Shown: piece after piece, positions 21,917 to 34,764 of the stretch
Layout: every line of letters starts with the position of its first letter
How positions within the stretch are numbered: the stretch's first letter is position 1
From: Helichrysum umbraculigerum
Lineage: Eukaryota; Streptophyta; Magnoliopsida; Asterales; Asteraceae
DNA length: 64,000 nucleotides
Assembly (NCBI GenBank): GCA_949592205.1
Contig: CATIUR010000003.1
Coordinates: 17,818,501-17,882,500 of the forward strand
Direction: 5' to 3'
Notes under the pieces: generated by a model
Database searches by the model: none
The model's input: the letters and a program-made list of their open reading frames with translations, nothing else
What the model was told of the DNA's origin: nothing
Position numbers and translations under genes: made by a program

Positions 21917-24900
21917 TTACAGCGAAGGATAGAAATGAATAACTTCTTCTTCCGGTTCCCATGTGCTTTCAGAACCTTTGCGATGCTTCCATTGGACTTT
22001 GAACATTCTAAGATCTTTATTCCTTAATTTAATAACTTTTTCATCGAGAATAGAAACAGGTTGTTCAACATAATTCAGTTGATCATTAACCTCAATTTCT
22101 TCCAATGGAATGTAAGTAGATTCATCAACCAGACATTTTCGCAGAAAGGACACGTGGAAAGTATTATGAATTCCTGCTAATTTGTCGGGTAGCTCAAGGC
22201 GGTAAGCTACATTTCCGACTCTAGCAAGGATTTTGAAAGGACCAATAAATCGCGGACCCAATTTGCCTCGCTTTCAGAACCGAATTATTCCCTTCCATGG
22301 AGACACTTTCAACATAACTTTATCACCAACCTGAAACTCAATCGAACGCCTTCTATTATCAGCATATGACTTTTGTCGATCTTGGGCAGCTTTTAACCAT
22401 TCTCTAATTTGGTTAATCATTTCAGTGGTCAATTGAACAATGTCAGTGCTTCCCAATTCTTTCTGTCCGATTTCTCCCCAACAAATAGGAGTCCTACATT
22501 CTCTTCCATAGAGCATCTCGTAAGGTGACATTTTAATACTCGAGTGATAGCTGTTATTGTAAGAAAATTCTACCAATGGTAAATGTGTATCCCAGCTACC
22601 ACCAAAATCAATAACACACGCCCTTAACATGTCTTCTAGAGTCTGAATGGTTCTTTCACTCTGGCCGTCTGTTTGAGGGTGATTGGCGGTGCTAAAATTG
22701 ACACGAGTGCCCATAGATTCCTGAAATTTCATCCAGAAACGTGAAGTGAATCTAGTATCTCTATCGGAAACAATAGATACAGGAGTACCATGACGAGCAA
22801 CAACTTCACATATGAATAATTCTGCAAGTGCTTCCGAAGCGAAAGTTTCTTTAACTGGTAAGAATAAAGCACTTTTGGTTAAACGATCTACAATCACCCA
22901 AATTGCATCATGCTGGCGTTGCGTTTTAGGCAATTTGGTGATGAAATCCATTATAATATGCTCCCACTTCCAAACAGGTATTTCTAATGGTTGTAATTTA
23001 CCATAAGGTTTCTGATGTTCTGCTTTTACCTATAGGCAAGTTAAGCATTTTTCAACATATTTCACAATTTCTCTTTTCATACCTGGCCACCAGAAGTTTG
23101 ATTTTAAATTACGATACATCTTAGTAGCACCAGAATGAATAGAATATCGAGATTTATGAGATTCATCAAGCAACATCTTCTTTAACTCGATCGAGTTAGG
23201 AATCCAGATTCTTCCATATCTTGTCTTTAACCCACGAGAGTCATCAACAAAATTTTGAACTTGACCTTTAATGCGTTCAGAATTAAAATCACCTTTTTGC
23301 CAAGCTTCCAATTGTGCACGTTTGATTTGATCAAGTAAATCTGGAACAATAGTGATTCTGAGAGATTTAACCACCAATGGCGACTGAATAGCTTTCCGGC
23401 TAAGTGCATCAGCAACAACATTAGCTTTTCCAGGATGATAAAGAATTTCACAATCATAGTCTTTCACTAGATCAAGCCAACGCCGCTGCCTCATATTTAA
23501 ATCCCGCTGATCAAAAAAGTATTTGAGACTTTTATGATCAGTGTAAATAGTACACTTCACGCCATAAAGATAATGCCTCCAAAGCTTTAAGGCAAAAACA
23601 ACCGCCGCCAACTCAAGATCATGAGTTGGATAATTCTTTTCGTGATCCTTAAGCTGTCTAGATGCATAAGCAATTACCTTGCCACGTTGCATTAAGACAC
23701 AGCCTAAACCATTATAAGAAGCATCACAGAATACAACCATATCTTCAGTACCATCAGGAAGTACTAAGATAGGTGCTTGACTAAGCTGTTGTTTAAGAAT
23801 ATGGAAAGCTTGATTAGCTTGCTCGTTCCACTCAAACTTAACATTCTTTCTGGTGAGTTTAGTGAGAGGAGTAGCAATCTTTGAGAAATCCTGGATAAAA
23901 CGTCTGTAGTACCCAGCTAATCCCAAGAAACTTCTAACTTCAGTAGGAGTAGTTGGAGGTTCCCATTTCAGAACTGCTTCAATCTTAGCAGGATCAACTT
24001 TAATTGCCTGATCATTTATTACATGCCCCAGAAATTGAACTTCTCGCAACCAGAATTCACACTTTGAGAATTTAGCATAAAGCCTTTCAGTTCTCAAAAT
24101 TTGCAACATTTGTCTTAGATGAATTTCATGCTCACCAGCTGATTTAGAATAGATAAGAATATCGTCAATAAATACAATTACAGACTTATCGAGTAAAGGT
24201 CGACATACCCGATTCATAAGGTCCATAAAAGCTGCTGGAGCATTAGTTAGACCAAAAGGCATCACCACAAATTCATAGTGTCCATATCGAGTTCTGAAAG
24301 CAGTTTTAGGCACATCATCATCACGAACTTTCAATTGGTGATAGCCTGAACGTAAGTCAATTTCGGAGAAATAACTAGCACCCTGTAACTGATCGAACAA
24401 ATCATCAATCCTAGGTAAAGGATACCTATTCTTGATGGTTACTTTGTTCATTCTCTATAATCGATAGACATTCTCATGGTGCCATCTTTCTTTTTAACGA
24501 AAAGTACAGGAGCTCCCCAAGGGGAACTACTTGGACGAATAAAACCCTTATCAAGTAATTCCTGCAGTTGTTTCATCAATTCTTGCATTTCTGAGGGAGC
24601 AAGTCTATAGGGAGTTTTAGCGATAGGAGTGGCTCCAGGTACCAAATCAATGCGAAATTCGACTTGTCTATCGGGTGGAATACCCGGTAGCTCGTCGGGG
24701 AATACATCTGGAAACTCATTTACTACAGGAATATCATCCAATTTAGGGGCTGATTTCTGAGTATCTACCACATGTGCCAAAAAGGCATGACACCCATGTA
24801 GCAGATGACGTTTAGCACGAGCATAGGTACAGATAGATAAAGAAGATTTCCGCTTTTCACCATATATATCAACTATCTTACCACTAGGTGAGCTGACTCG

Positions 24901-26421
24901 AATAATCTTTTTCTCGCATTGGATTATAGCCTTATGCTGGCCTAACCAATCCATACCTATTACAACGTCAAACTCGCCCATATTCATAGGAATCAGATTT
25001 ATAACAAATGTTTCATCATCAATTTCAAGTTGACACCCACGGAAGACATTTACCACATATATAAATCTATTATCTGCCACCTCAACATCTAAAGGGGTAT
25101 CTAATTTTGTGAGAGGAGTCGAGAAGTTTTGACTAAATCGTTCAGATATAAATGATCTTGAAGCACCAGAATCAAACAATATATAAGCTGGTTTCTGATT
25201 CACAAGAAAAGTACCTGTCAATACATCTGAAGCTTTTTGAGCTTCATCAGCAGTGATCTGAAAAGAACGAGGTCTGGATCTTTGAGGTTCATTTGGTTTT
25301 CTTTCCACATTAGCTCGAGGAACAAAAGGAGTAGACTGAGTCTTCAGATCAGGACACTCAGCTCTGATATGACCAGGTTTATAACAGTTATAACAAACTC
25401 GTAGTGGATTGGGACAATTGGTACCGAGATGACCTTCCTGTTTACATTTATAAAAAGTAGGGGGTTTATAACGACAAATTCCAGAATGCCTTTTGTGACA
25501 AATTTTACACTCAGGAGGAGGCGGTCCCCGCTTTTCATCAGATTTAGAACTGTCACCAGTTCTCGATTTCTTGGAAGGAGTGGAAGTGGTTTCAGCTTTT
25601 CGTTTGGAAATATCACGAAGTAACTCAAGTTCATGAAACCTAGCCTCGTCAACCATTTCTTCAAAGCTAACACATCTTTTAGGAGTTATGAACTGTCGAA
25701 TCTCCTTTTTCAGAACATTGTGAAAATGACCCATGAGCATCTTGGGATTAGACATATACTCAGGGCAGAAACGAGCTCGATCCAGAAAAACACCAACCAA
25801 CTCATTTACAGATTCGGTAGTTTGTTCCATAGAAAGGAATTCCCTACGAATCCTGTTCAATTCAGATTCTTGAGAATAAGCAGTTTGGAACATTCGTCTA
25901 AAATCATTCCAGGACAATTGTTTAATGGCATCGTCACCCAGAGTACTACACTGTACTTCCCACCAACCCTTAGCACCAGATCGTAAAAGATTAGCAGCAA
26001 AACGAACCTTCAATCTTTCAGGGCATTCAGTGGTGGCGAAAGCTCCTTCTACTTCAGAAATCCAACGGTAACACTTTATCGGATCCATCTCGCCATGATA
26101 TTCAGGGGGATTACAAACAGAGAAATCTTTGTAACTGAATCGACGATTTTCATCAAGAGGAAGAATAGCAGGTGGAATAACACGAGGAGGTTCTTCTTCT
26201 TCTCTGGCTAAATCTCTTCTTTGAAATTCAGACATTACCACTTCCTGGACAGTTTCAGAAATTTGATTTAACATAGAAGAAAGGGTCGCTTCTTGAACAC
26301 GTCCCACTTCTTAAGAAACGATAGATCGTAGATCGGCTAGAGATATTTTAGCTTCCCGACCAGGAGAATCAACTCTTTTGTGTCGTTCTCCCGTTTGGTC
26401 AGCCTGTTGTTCCTTAGTCAT
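21917..26421 (-). pseudogene. Chromovirus Gag-Pol, decayed copy 2
   Basis: It is nearly identical to 14997-19532 but broken at five places. A TAA replaces a Glu codon near residue 37 (26311-26313). A one-base deletion lies at about 24448-24451, just after the RT motif SIDYRE. A TAG replaces Gln after CLTCL in the integrase zinc domain (23030-23032). A TGA replaces Arg just before the GPY/F motif (22274-22276). A TAA replaces Tyr in the last residues (21917-21919). The first CCHC knuckle has also lost its first Cys (FYKC for CYKC), while the upstream HKRHSGIC motif, damaged in copy 1, is intact here. Active-site FIDD and DSGA are still present. It cannot be expressed as one protein. Confidence 0.95.
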
Positions 26422-26807
26422 CTTTATACTGAAATAGATATCAATGTTTAATATAACAGTTTATGTCTTTACAACTTTACTTTAATTACAATTTGCAACA
26501 AATAACGTCTAACAATCATTATAATTTCTTCATCTTAACATCACGTGGGTTCAAAAGTTCCATAGAATGTCATATGATAATTACTGCGTTGGCCAGGCGC
26601 ATTAATTACCATACCACATTCATACGTTGCCTAAGTTTCCACGTAACATCTTGATTCAGAAACTATAACAATATATTAACTGGATCACAATATCAAATAA
26701 TAATAGTAACACCTATCATGCTCAAATGCAACTACAGTGGTCTAAGTTCAAGTACCCTCCTAATGGTGGATACTCGAATCCCTTAAACCGATGCTCTGAT
26801 ACCAACT

Positions 26808-28760
26808 TGAAACACCCCAATATTTTTCATGTATTTATTTTAGCTATTAAAGTAATTTTGTTAAACTGCGACCAAATCGCGCCTCTATATATCACAATCG
26901 CGTCGCTATCTTCATTAAGATCGCGCCTCAACTCAGAACAATCGCGTCGCAATTCATATTTAGAATCGTGCCGCAATCACTCTTCATCGCGTCGCAATTT
27001 GTTGAAGATCGCGTCGCAATATGTTATAATCGCGTCGCGATTCAAGTCTGGACAGAACTAAAACAGACAGATTCGCAGCCTGTCCAAAATGTATACCAAC
27101 CAAATTTCCGCAACAATTTATGAACCAAAACCTGTGCACATTTATTTTCCGCAACACATATAATTCATTTGACAAGAGAATCCAAATCCAATTCTCTTAT
27201 ACAACTAGGTTTATACCAAATTCACTTAACACATACTACACTTTATATTCAAAACAAAATAAGTATTGTAACCGTACCAACTATTAACCCAAAATATTGA
27301 TATGGTATGAACATTTACATACCATTATAATAACTTTAAACAACAACTTCAAGTGACAAAACAACTTATATCATAATTTTACAAAAGATGGGGTATTGGC
27401 AAGATAGAGCATGATTTAGAGAACACGAGTTAATACCCCAAAAGCAAGCAATCCACCTCTAACTTCCAACCGCTTTCTTGCCCAAATCCCCTCGTGAACC
27501 ACTAGCTTCACCTAAAACATTTAAATTATACAACGGTAAGCAAAACGCTTAGTAAGTAATGAAATACAATCACATGTAATAATGATAATTTAGCTAAGGA
27601 TCCTTAACCGCCCATGCTAGTTGTATACTACTAGCAATCACACGAGCCTATGGCCGCAACCATTACTCGCACAAAGCCGTTAGCAAATGACCGAAGCCAT
27701 TCCTAACCCATGTTCATGTAATCCAAAACTTACCTTGCGATTGCCCTAGTGATTTACTTGTACCACCTTCAATTTCTTTAACACCTAATCACATAAACAT
27801 ATAACATATAATTACACTTTGCACTTAATAATTCCCTTTATCAATTTAATCCAATATTCTTACATTAATACCATTGTTAATAGATTCAATGATACTAATC
27901 ACCATTTCATCATATGCACATGTATAATGATTCTATTATTCATCTCCTTCACCACTTTAATTAACAACATAACACTTTTCTTTAGAACCACAATTCATGT
28001 GCATATTTACAATTTTATCATTTTATCATCTTCTTTCTTTCAACACAATTCTCAGGGATATATTATGATCATTATCATGTTTATTTGCTAATTCATCATT
28101 ATTTAAATCCATTATCAACTTCTACAAAAACTTAGGGTTTCATTCAAACCCTAACTTAAATTCATCCTACAATTTTCATAATATGTTTATTTAACATATA
28201 TACGACTTTTATACACTAATTACTTACTCAGAAATCAATTATTATAAACTTAGGGTTTATATACTCAAACCCTAACACATAATTTAAACAACAAGAAGAT
28301 GTAATTATACCTTATAGTTGCTTAGAAGATGATTATGGAGTAAGTAGGATAATTATCCACTAGAATAATGTATGGAATGACCCTAGACTACCAAAATCGC
28401 CATATGAACAGAGGAAATTGAAGTTTGAGTGATTTTGGGGAAATAATCGAGTCTGGAAGCTGTTAGAGCTTAAAACCCGTTTCTGGAGCTGCACTAATCG
28501 CGCCGCGACCATCTATAGATCGCGCCGCGATATCTTTCTAAACAGGCCCAGCATTTTCATTTTATTACATATCTAGCCCAAACTTTGTACACTTCCTACT
28601 ACATATATAACTATGTATAATACATGAAATAATATATCTATAATTCAAGTAATGTAATACATATACATATGTAATACACATAATCAATTTATATAACACA
28701 TATATATGTATAATTTTATAATTTTATATTATTTAGAACTTACGAAAATTGGATGTTACA
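26808..28760 (-). repeat. LTR C (5' LTR of the tandem chromovirus)
   Basis: 1953 bp, minus-strand TGTAACATCC...GGGGTGTTTCA. At several sites where B differs (GGGGTG, TTTTCG near the start, CTATATATCAC) it agrees with A, while B and C agree against A at others (cccctcgtg, aatacccc). The PBS lies just outside at 26793-26804. The 5 bases after it (28761-28765) are the right TSD TCATG. Confidence 0.9.
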
Positions 28761-30174
28761 TCATGAGGATGACTATAACTTGGTCAACGAATGACTTTTC
28801 CGATGACTGTCCGGAAAATATAGCTGCTAGACCTTTGTGTCTACATATATTATTTTGAACACCTTATACTTGGTCAAAAATTATGAAACTTACTTTTTAC
28901 TGAACCTAAGACATGTATGAACGTGTGGTAAAAATTTCATGATAAAATACTAAAGTTTGACTAGTCAAAATGACATCACACGGAAGGTAAAAAAATGAGA
29001 CATAATCTGTTAAGAAAAAGGAACATGGAATTAAGAGTATTTTTAAGTGTTTAACTTTAAAACTATAACACAAACCATATGTGACAACTTGTAAACATTT
29101 AATGTATACTTTGATAACGAAATGATTATGTTCTTAAGAAAATATAAGTACAAAGTATGAAACGAAACGAGAATAATAATATTTTTGAGAAATATTACTA
29201 CAAAAATATCACCAACGGGTCGTACACATTTTTGAAAACGATATACACATAATCTTATTAGTTGATGTGAACAACTAGCATAGATGGGTAGTTAGCCGTC
29301 TACTTATACGAATGACCTTATGCGTTTAGGGCACTAGGAGGCTATTTTGGGTAAACACGCACTCGCTTTTAAAACGCTAGCACACGCGCAACTCACTAGG
29401 TGAGTCTCATGGCCCATTTTATTTGTATTATTTAGGGTGAGAATACATGATCATATTTTTATGTACACAAATACACGAAAAACATATACGTATTGCATGA
29501 GTAACATATTAATCCACTAAGGCCTCTCAAATCATGATTCGTTAGTTATGAACTTAGACGCGAATGTTGTGAATAGATCTATTGGGTTGACACCCCCGTT
29601 CGGGTTAGTCGCGCTAACATGACCGGTAGTCAAACGGACGCATAATCATTTGAGGACATTAAGTGTTTTGGATTAGACACTTACAAGAGGCATCAACTAT
29701 AACATGTTAAGGTTTCGAATGTATGAGCTCATGGCAATAGTATTACTTTATTTTGCATTTGTGCAACAACTATCAAAATCTTGTGGTTCATGTTATCATT
29801 TACAACTGTTTAAACCTGTAAGCTCATCAACTTTATGTTGACATTATTTAGCATGTATCTCTCAGGTCCTTAAGCCGCATTTTTCATGGATAGCTTTTGG
29901 AGCATCATACTAGAGTCACATGTTTTGCAAACAACATTTTACTGGAGATTTCAATGCATTACTAGTTTTGTACATTAGTTATGTATAAAAATCTCTTGAT
30001 CTAGAAGTGAACTCTAGGGTTAAATATTTTGGTGATATATTTATGTTTGAAACAATGTATCTTTTAAAGTGTATTTATTTAAAACGACTCATATAGAGGT
30101 CGTTTGATGTAACTTTGTTGTGTTTTCCGTGATTGTCGCGCTTCGTCGTGATTCCGCCATGGCAGGGTGCGACA

Positions 30175-31897
30175 TTTTGGTAAGCAGTACAAAGGGTTCT
30201 AATGTTTGCGATTTTCTTACTAGGTTGCTCAAGCCGTTTATCATAATCAATTTTCACATATATTTAATATACTTGGTACATCATTTGGCTTCTTTTTGTT
30301 TATGGATCAAATGACTTACGGTTATGCTATGGCTCTTCCAATTCTATTAATTAGTTTGTAGTGACTTGGAAGGAACTTCATAGAAGATCGGTCTGCCAGG
30401 TCGTGGGTTTTTTCCTACTTCGGGTCCCTTTTTTGTTGTTGTTTAGAACATACTTGATTGAAAAATGTAACTTGAAGACGCTCACCATTATGATATGTAT
30501 CTGTTTTGAACAACTGTGATGTGTAGGAGTGTGTTGTAACAAGAAATTTTATTTGTAATGTGACAGTAAGAACAATGTAACATTATGGGAATATGTTTTA
30601 ACAAGAAATGTTGTATGAAAACAAATGTGACATGTGGTATAATGAATAAAAGGGAGCTTTTTTGTATCTTTTATTGTTTTATCGCTTCATTATGCATAAT
30701 GTGTTAAGTTGTTCTTTTAGCTTCATTATCACATTTTGAGTTTTATAAAAACTTTTATCATTTATACAAAAAAGGTTACTAATGCAAATGTAACATCGTT
30801 ATACTTCGTATCAAAATAATCTTCAGACTTTGTATACTAATCTTTTATTTGTTAGAAAAAAATATACAACAACTTTAAAATAACTTCAAAAATGTAATAG
30901 TACAAGATTTAATACATGCAAGTTATATCTAATATTATGATACTTAAAAATTATATCAAGTAATTGTATAATTTAGGTTATATAACAAATCCGTGTTATC
31001 ACGGGACAAAGTGGGCCAAAAAGTAATTGAGATATTATATGACAAGTTGGGCTATAGGATACTCGTATCACAATATATATTATAAGAGTTAACCAATGTA
31101 AACCCTACTTTTCTTAATCTTAATACGGAGTAGCATATATGCCACAGACCAGAGTCACTGCCGTCACGTGACCCAGTATGTATAATGTGGCTCCGGCACT
31201 GATCTATTTTATCGTTATCATCATTGTTATCAAGGCCGACCGGTTTCCTTTTCTACTCCAATAAGAGCTCAATGCTACTAGTTCCGTGCAGCAACAACAT
31301 GTAGGTGGTGACGTAGTGGTGATTGTGTGAGTTTAAGTGGTGGTGTCGCCAACGATTATATTACGTACAGAGATAATGTGCACGACAATATATAGAGAGA
31401 AGGAATGATTTGAGATGTGTTAGTTTTAATGGGAATTATATTGTTATGTGAATGATGTTTTGTTCAGAAAGTAAGGAGAAATGGGGTAAAAGGAAGAACC
31501 AAAGAACATGGTGAGAGATATATGTGGAAGGTCGAGGAGATGCATAAGGACAAAAATACCCCCATGTGACAAGCACAAGATGAAAGTTAACGTTTAAAGT
31601 TAATACAAGTTAAGTTTTTGGATTGACGATACGCAAAGTTTCAAAAAATGGACTATTCAAATATTTTTTAGAAGTAAGGGACGAGCGGTGAAACATTTGG
31701 CAAACCACAAGGACGATTTAAATAATTTACTTTTTTTTAAATTTATACGATCGATTGAATTACTTCTATGGTTATCTAATGGCTTCAATTGGTGGCTCAA
31801 TTTTCTTTATTTAAAGGCTCATCAAAAAGTTGAAATGACAATTTTAGTCCTCTCATTTTGAGTTTATTTTGTTAATAAGGATAATAATTGTAATGTT

Positions 31898-31900
<3 letters not shown>
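30175..31900 (+). other. Single-copy-looking island, right half
   Basis: Continuing the island broken at 11832, it begins with TTTTG|GTAAGC, a good splice donor in the unbroken sequence, and has an acceptor-like ttttcttactag ending near 30223. An AATAAA poly(A)-like signal sits at 30645-30650 after a long T-rich, 3'UTR-like tract. I could not derive a protein. 30750-31900 is AT-rich intergenic sequence with no supported feature, apart from a conspicuous tccgtgttatcacggga hairpin near 30990. Confidence 0.35.

Positions 31901-31965
<65 letters not shown>
31901..31965. repeat. (AT)n microsatellite
   Basis: A pure AT dinucleotide run of 65 bp. It is the left flank and presumed target of the MULE that starts at 31966. 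Confidence 0.95.
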
Positions 31966-31968
<3 letters not shown>

Positions 31969-32582
31969 TTGGGATCCTGTGAGAACAAGTTGATTCCGTG
32001 AGAACTGTGAGAACATATCCTGGCCTTTCATCATGATTTCATCAAAATTGTCTAATATGGCGGTGGCAAAGTTGTAATAATTTTTACAACTTTCATATGT
32101 AAGGGACGGTTTCGTCATTTTACCTAAATTTGGTCTTCTTTATTCATTATATCTTCAATCGATATTTTTTCCTTCATCTGGCACAGCACCTTGTTCATTG
32201 TTATTACGTATATGCTTTTAACGTAACCTCCATCTATCGTATAATGTTCATCTGGCATAGCACATTGTTAATCTTCATCGTAACCTTCATCATCCGTATA
32301 ATGTTCATCCTAGATTAGTTATCCATTGAATCGTTTTAAAAATCTTCATTGTGTTATTCTGGAATATGTCTTCTACTGGCAATGATTTACACTTTCGCAA
32401 TCTTCCAGGTAATGATTTATTTTAATTTTACGTTATATAATTTTGTTAAAGTAAATCTTTTTGGGCTTTTTTGTGATCTCATCTTTTAGCTTAACATGTA
32501 AACATATGTGAAGGAAAGTCGTTTTTTTGTTTTGTAAATGATTTTATATTTATCAATAAGGTATAATGAGTTGTAAATGTAA

Positions 32583-33075
32583 GCTTCACATTTAAAATAA
32601 ATATGTGAATCTGAATTGTGACAAACTTCACACACGAGTTTTTATGTTGATTTTATTTTACAATAGCTTCACATTCAAAATAAATATGTGAATCTGACTT
32701 GTGACAAACTTCAAACATGAGTTTTTATGTTAATTTCATTTTACAATAGCTTCACATTCAAAATAAATATGTGAATCTGAATTGTGACAAACTTCACACA
32801 CAAATTTTTATGTTAATTTTAATTTACAATTACTTCACATTTAAAATAAATATGTGAATCTTAACTCTTACAACCTTCACACATAAGTTTTCATATTAAT
32901 TTTATTTTACAATAACTTTACATTCAACATAAGTATGTGAATTTGAATTTTACTACAAATTTTACACACAAGATTTTATTTAAAAAAGACTTCACATAGA
33001 AAATCTAGATGTGAATCCGAATGTCACACACAATATTTTATGTTAACTTTAATTTTTAAAAACTTCACATTCTAA
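32583..33075. repeat. 83-bp minisatellite in the transposase intron
   Basis: Units beginning (G/A)CTT(C/T)ACATT(T/C)AAAATAAATATG start at 32583, 32666, 32749, 32832 and 32915, exactly 83 bp apart. Two shorter, decayed units start near 32989 and 33062. It lies wholly in the first intron of the MULE gene. Confidence 0.85.
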
Positions 33076-33665
33076 CTATTTTATTAAGTTTATGTAATAT
33101 GTAGTTTCATAGTTATTATGTTAAGCTTCACATTTAAATGAGAGGTGAATCTTTAAACAAATTTAAGTTTATTTATTCTGTTAATCTTTTTCTTTTAAGT
33201 TACTTTTTTTTCTTTCATTATTTTTTTGTTTTCTGTTTTCAATATATTTTTCTTTTGAAAATTGTAAAACATAATTTTTCATATGGTATTTTTCATTAAA
33301 AGTTTTATTTTATGATTTATTTTTTATTTTTTTTCTTCACAATTTTTGATATTTAATGTTAATCTTCTTTTTTTTAACAGATTCTGATGAACCTGAAACT
33401 GAAGAATCGGATTTTGATGAAGTTAATTCTCCATTATGCAGTTTGTCCAACATTCCGATAGTTGCTGATAATTATAAACCTATAGTAGGTATGGAGTTTC
33501 ATGCTCTTAATGAATCCTATAATTTTTATAAGGGTTAAGCAAAAGAGTCGGGTTTTAGTGTTAGAAAATCTACTCAGAGAAATCAACGTGGTGGTGTTTG
33601 TGGTAATATAAGGTTTGTCTGTTCTAAACAAGGGTTTTATAAATCCACTGCTAAGGATACTTTTA

Positions 33666-34111
33666 GGGTGTGTTTGGCAAAACTAGCTGGAGATGGAGCT
33701 GGGGCTGGAGATGGAGATGGAGCTGGAGCTGGAAGTTTGGGGCTGGAGCTGGAGCTTTTCTTTGGGGCTGGAGCTGGAGCTTTTATTTTTAAATAAGTGT
33801 TTGGCAAAGTAGATTGAGCTGGAGCTTATAACGTAAAATGACAAAAAAAGACATAATATTTTATAACTCCAAATTTCTAATAATTTTAAGAAGGGTAATG
33901 TAGTAATTTAATAATAAGTGGATGGAGATTCTTAAGATAAGCTAGTTTTAGTAGATTCTACTTGAGGAGATTATTTTTTAGAGAATCCCTATTTCAATAT
34001 TTATGCCAAACAAGGATTGTTATTTTATAAGGGATGGAGCTTCTAAAAATTAGAATCTCAATCTCCTAGAATCCCCAATAATCTCTTGAAATTGGGTTGC
34101 CAAACACACCC
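33666..34111 (+). mobile_element. Tourist/PIF-Harbinger-like MITE (TSD TTA)
   Basis: 446 bp with perfect 15-bp TIRs, GGGTGTGTTTGGCAA and its complement TTGCCAAACACACCC. It is flanked by TTA (33663-33665 and 34112-34114). The left third is a run of GGAGCT/GGAGAT/GGGGCT hexamers. It has no coding capacity. It interrupts the FAR1 domain of the MULE transposase; taking out the MITE and one TTA restores the reading frame across the junction. Confidence 0.9.
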
Positions 34112-34706
34112 TTAATGTTGATCCTAAAAAGAAAAAGCCACGTAATTCTTCGATTTTTAGATGTGGATGTCAAGCTTATTTGTATGTTGTTTTGAAGAAT
34201 GGTAAGTATGAAGTTGTGAAGTTTAAGGAGGGTCATAATCATAACTTTTTGAAAAAGAAGATGTTCATTTACAAGCTGCTAATAGGTCAGTTAGCTTAGA
34301 ACAACAATTCTTTCAAGTTAAGGCTTCAAATTTGAATATCGGCGCGGTTACTTGCTTCAATTTAATGAAAGAATTGGTTCATAATTTTGAATCAATTAGT
34401 TGTACCAATGTTGATTTGAAAATTTTTTCTCGTGATGTTTACAAATTCATAGGTCCTAGAGATGCTCAAATGATAATTGATAAGTATACCGAGAAACAAG
34501 AAAGTGAACACGATTTGTCGTTTGAGTATACTACTAATGAAGATCGTGTACTTACTTGTTTATTCTGGGCTGATACACACTGTAAAACAATATAAAGCTT
34601 TTGGTGATGTTATTGCTTTTGATGGAACTTTCAAAACAAATTTCTAAGTTTTTTTTTCTTATTTATTTTATATATTTTAATTCAATTGCATTTAATTATA
34701 CTTATC

Positions 34707-34710
<4 letters not shown>

Positions 34711-34759
<49 letters not shown>
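34711..34759. repeat. (AT)n microsatellite in a MULE intron
   Basis: A pure TA run of 49 bp between the donor-side sequence near 34650 and the acceptor at 34814. Confidence 0.95.

Positions 34760-34764
<5 letters not shown>

Larger units (their letters stand above)
13028..28760 (-). mobile_element. Tandem chromovirus: LTR-internal-LTR-internal-LTR (TSD TCATG)
   Basis: Three near-identical LTRs (13028-14980, 19919-21870, 26808-28760) bracket two internal regions (14981-19918, 21871-26807), all in minus orientation. The whole 15.7-kb block is flanked by one duplication TCATG (13023-13027 and 28761-28765); the middle LTR has none. Domain order Gag-PR-RT-RH-IN-chromodomain marks a Ty3/gypsy chromovirus, most like the Tekay/Del lineage (lineage by recognition). 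The likely origin is unequal recombination between LTRs of two allelic or sister copies of a single insertion. Confidence 0.9.
11833..30174 (+). mobile_element. Solo Ty3/gypsy LTR, split by a later element (TSD TTTTG)
   Basis: The two arms 11833-13027 and 28761-30174 together make one LTR of about 2.6 kb. It begins TGTGACAACC and ends GGGTGCGACA. The 5 bases before it (11828-11832) and after it (30175-30179) are both TTTTG. It resembles the LTR at 39120: early attacttgta block, acggacgttggt-like block, CT-rich tract at 12330-12420 and the gtgagtctcatggccc block at 29400. No internal region flanks it, so it is a solo LTR left by LTR-LTR recombination. A tandem chromovirus inserted at 13027/28761. 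Short ORFs such as 12302-12607 are readings of the CT-rich tract. Confidence 0.85.

Noticed and set aside
30175..30190. TTTTGGTAAGCAG after an LTR end, looking like a degenerate primer-binding site
   Set aside because: TTTTG is also present just before the LTR at 11828, so it is a target-site duplication and the LTR is solo.
30700..31900. Possible host promoter or gene fragments
   Set aside because: I found no coding frame, known RNA gene or repeat boundary; left as unassigned island sequence.
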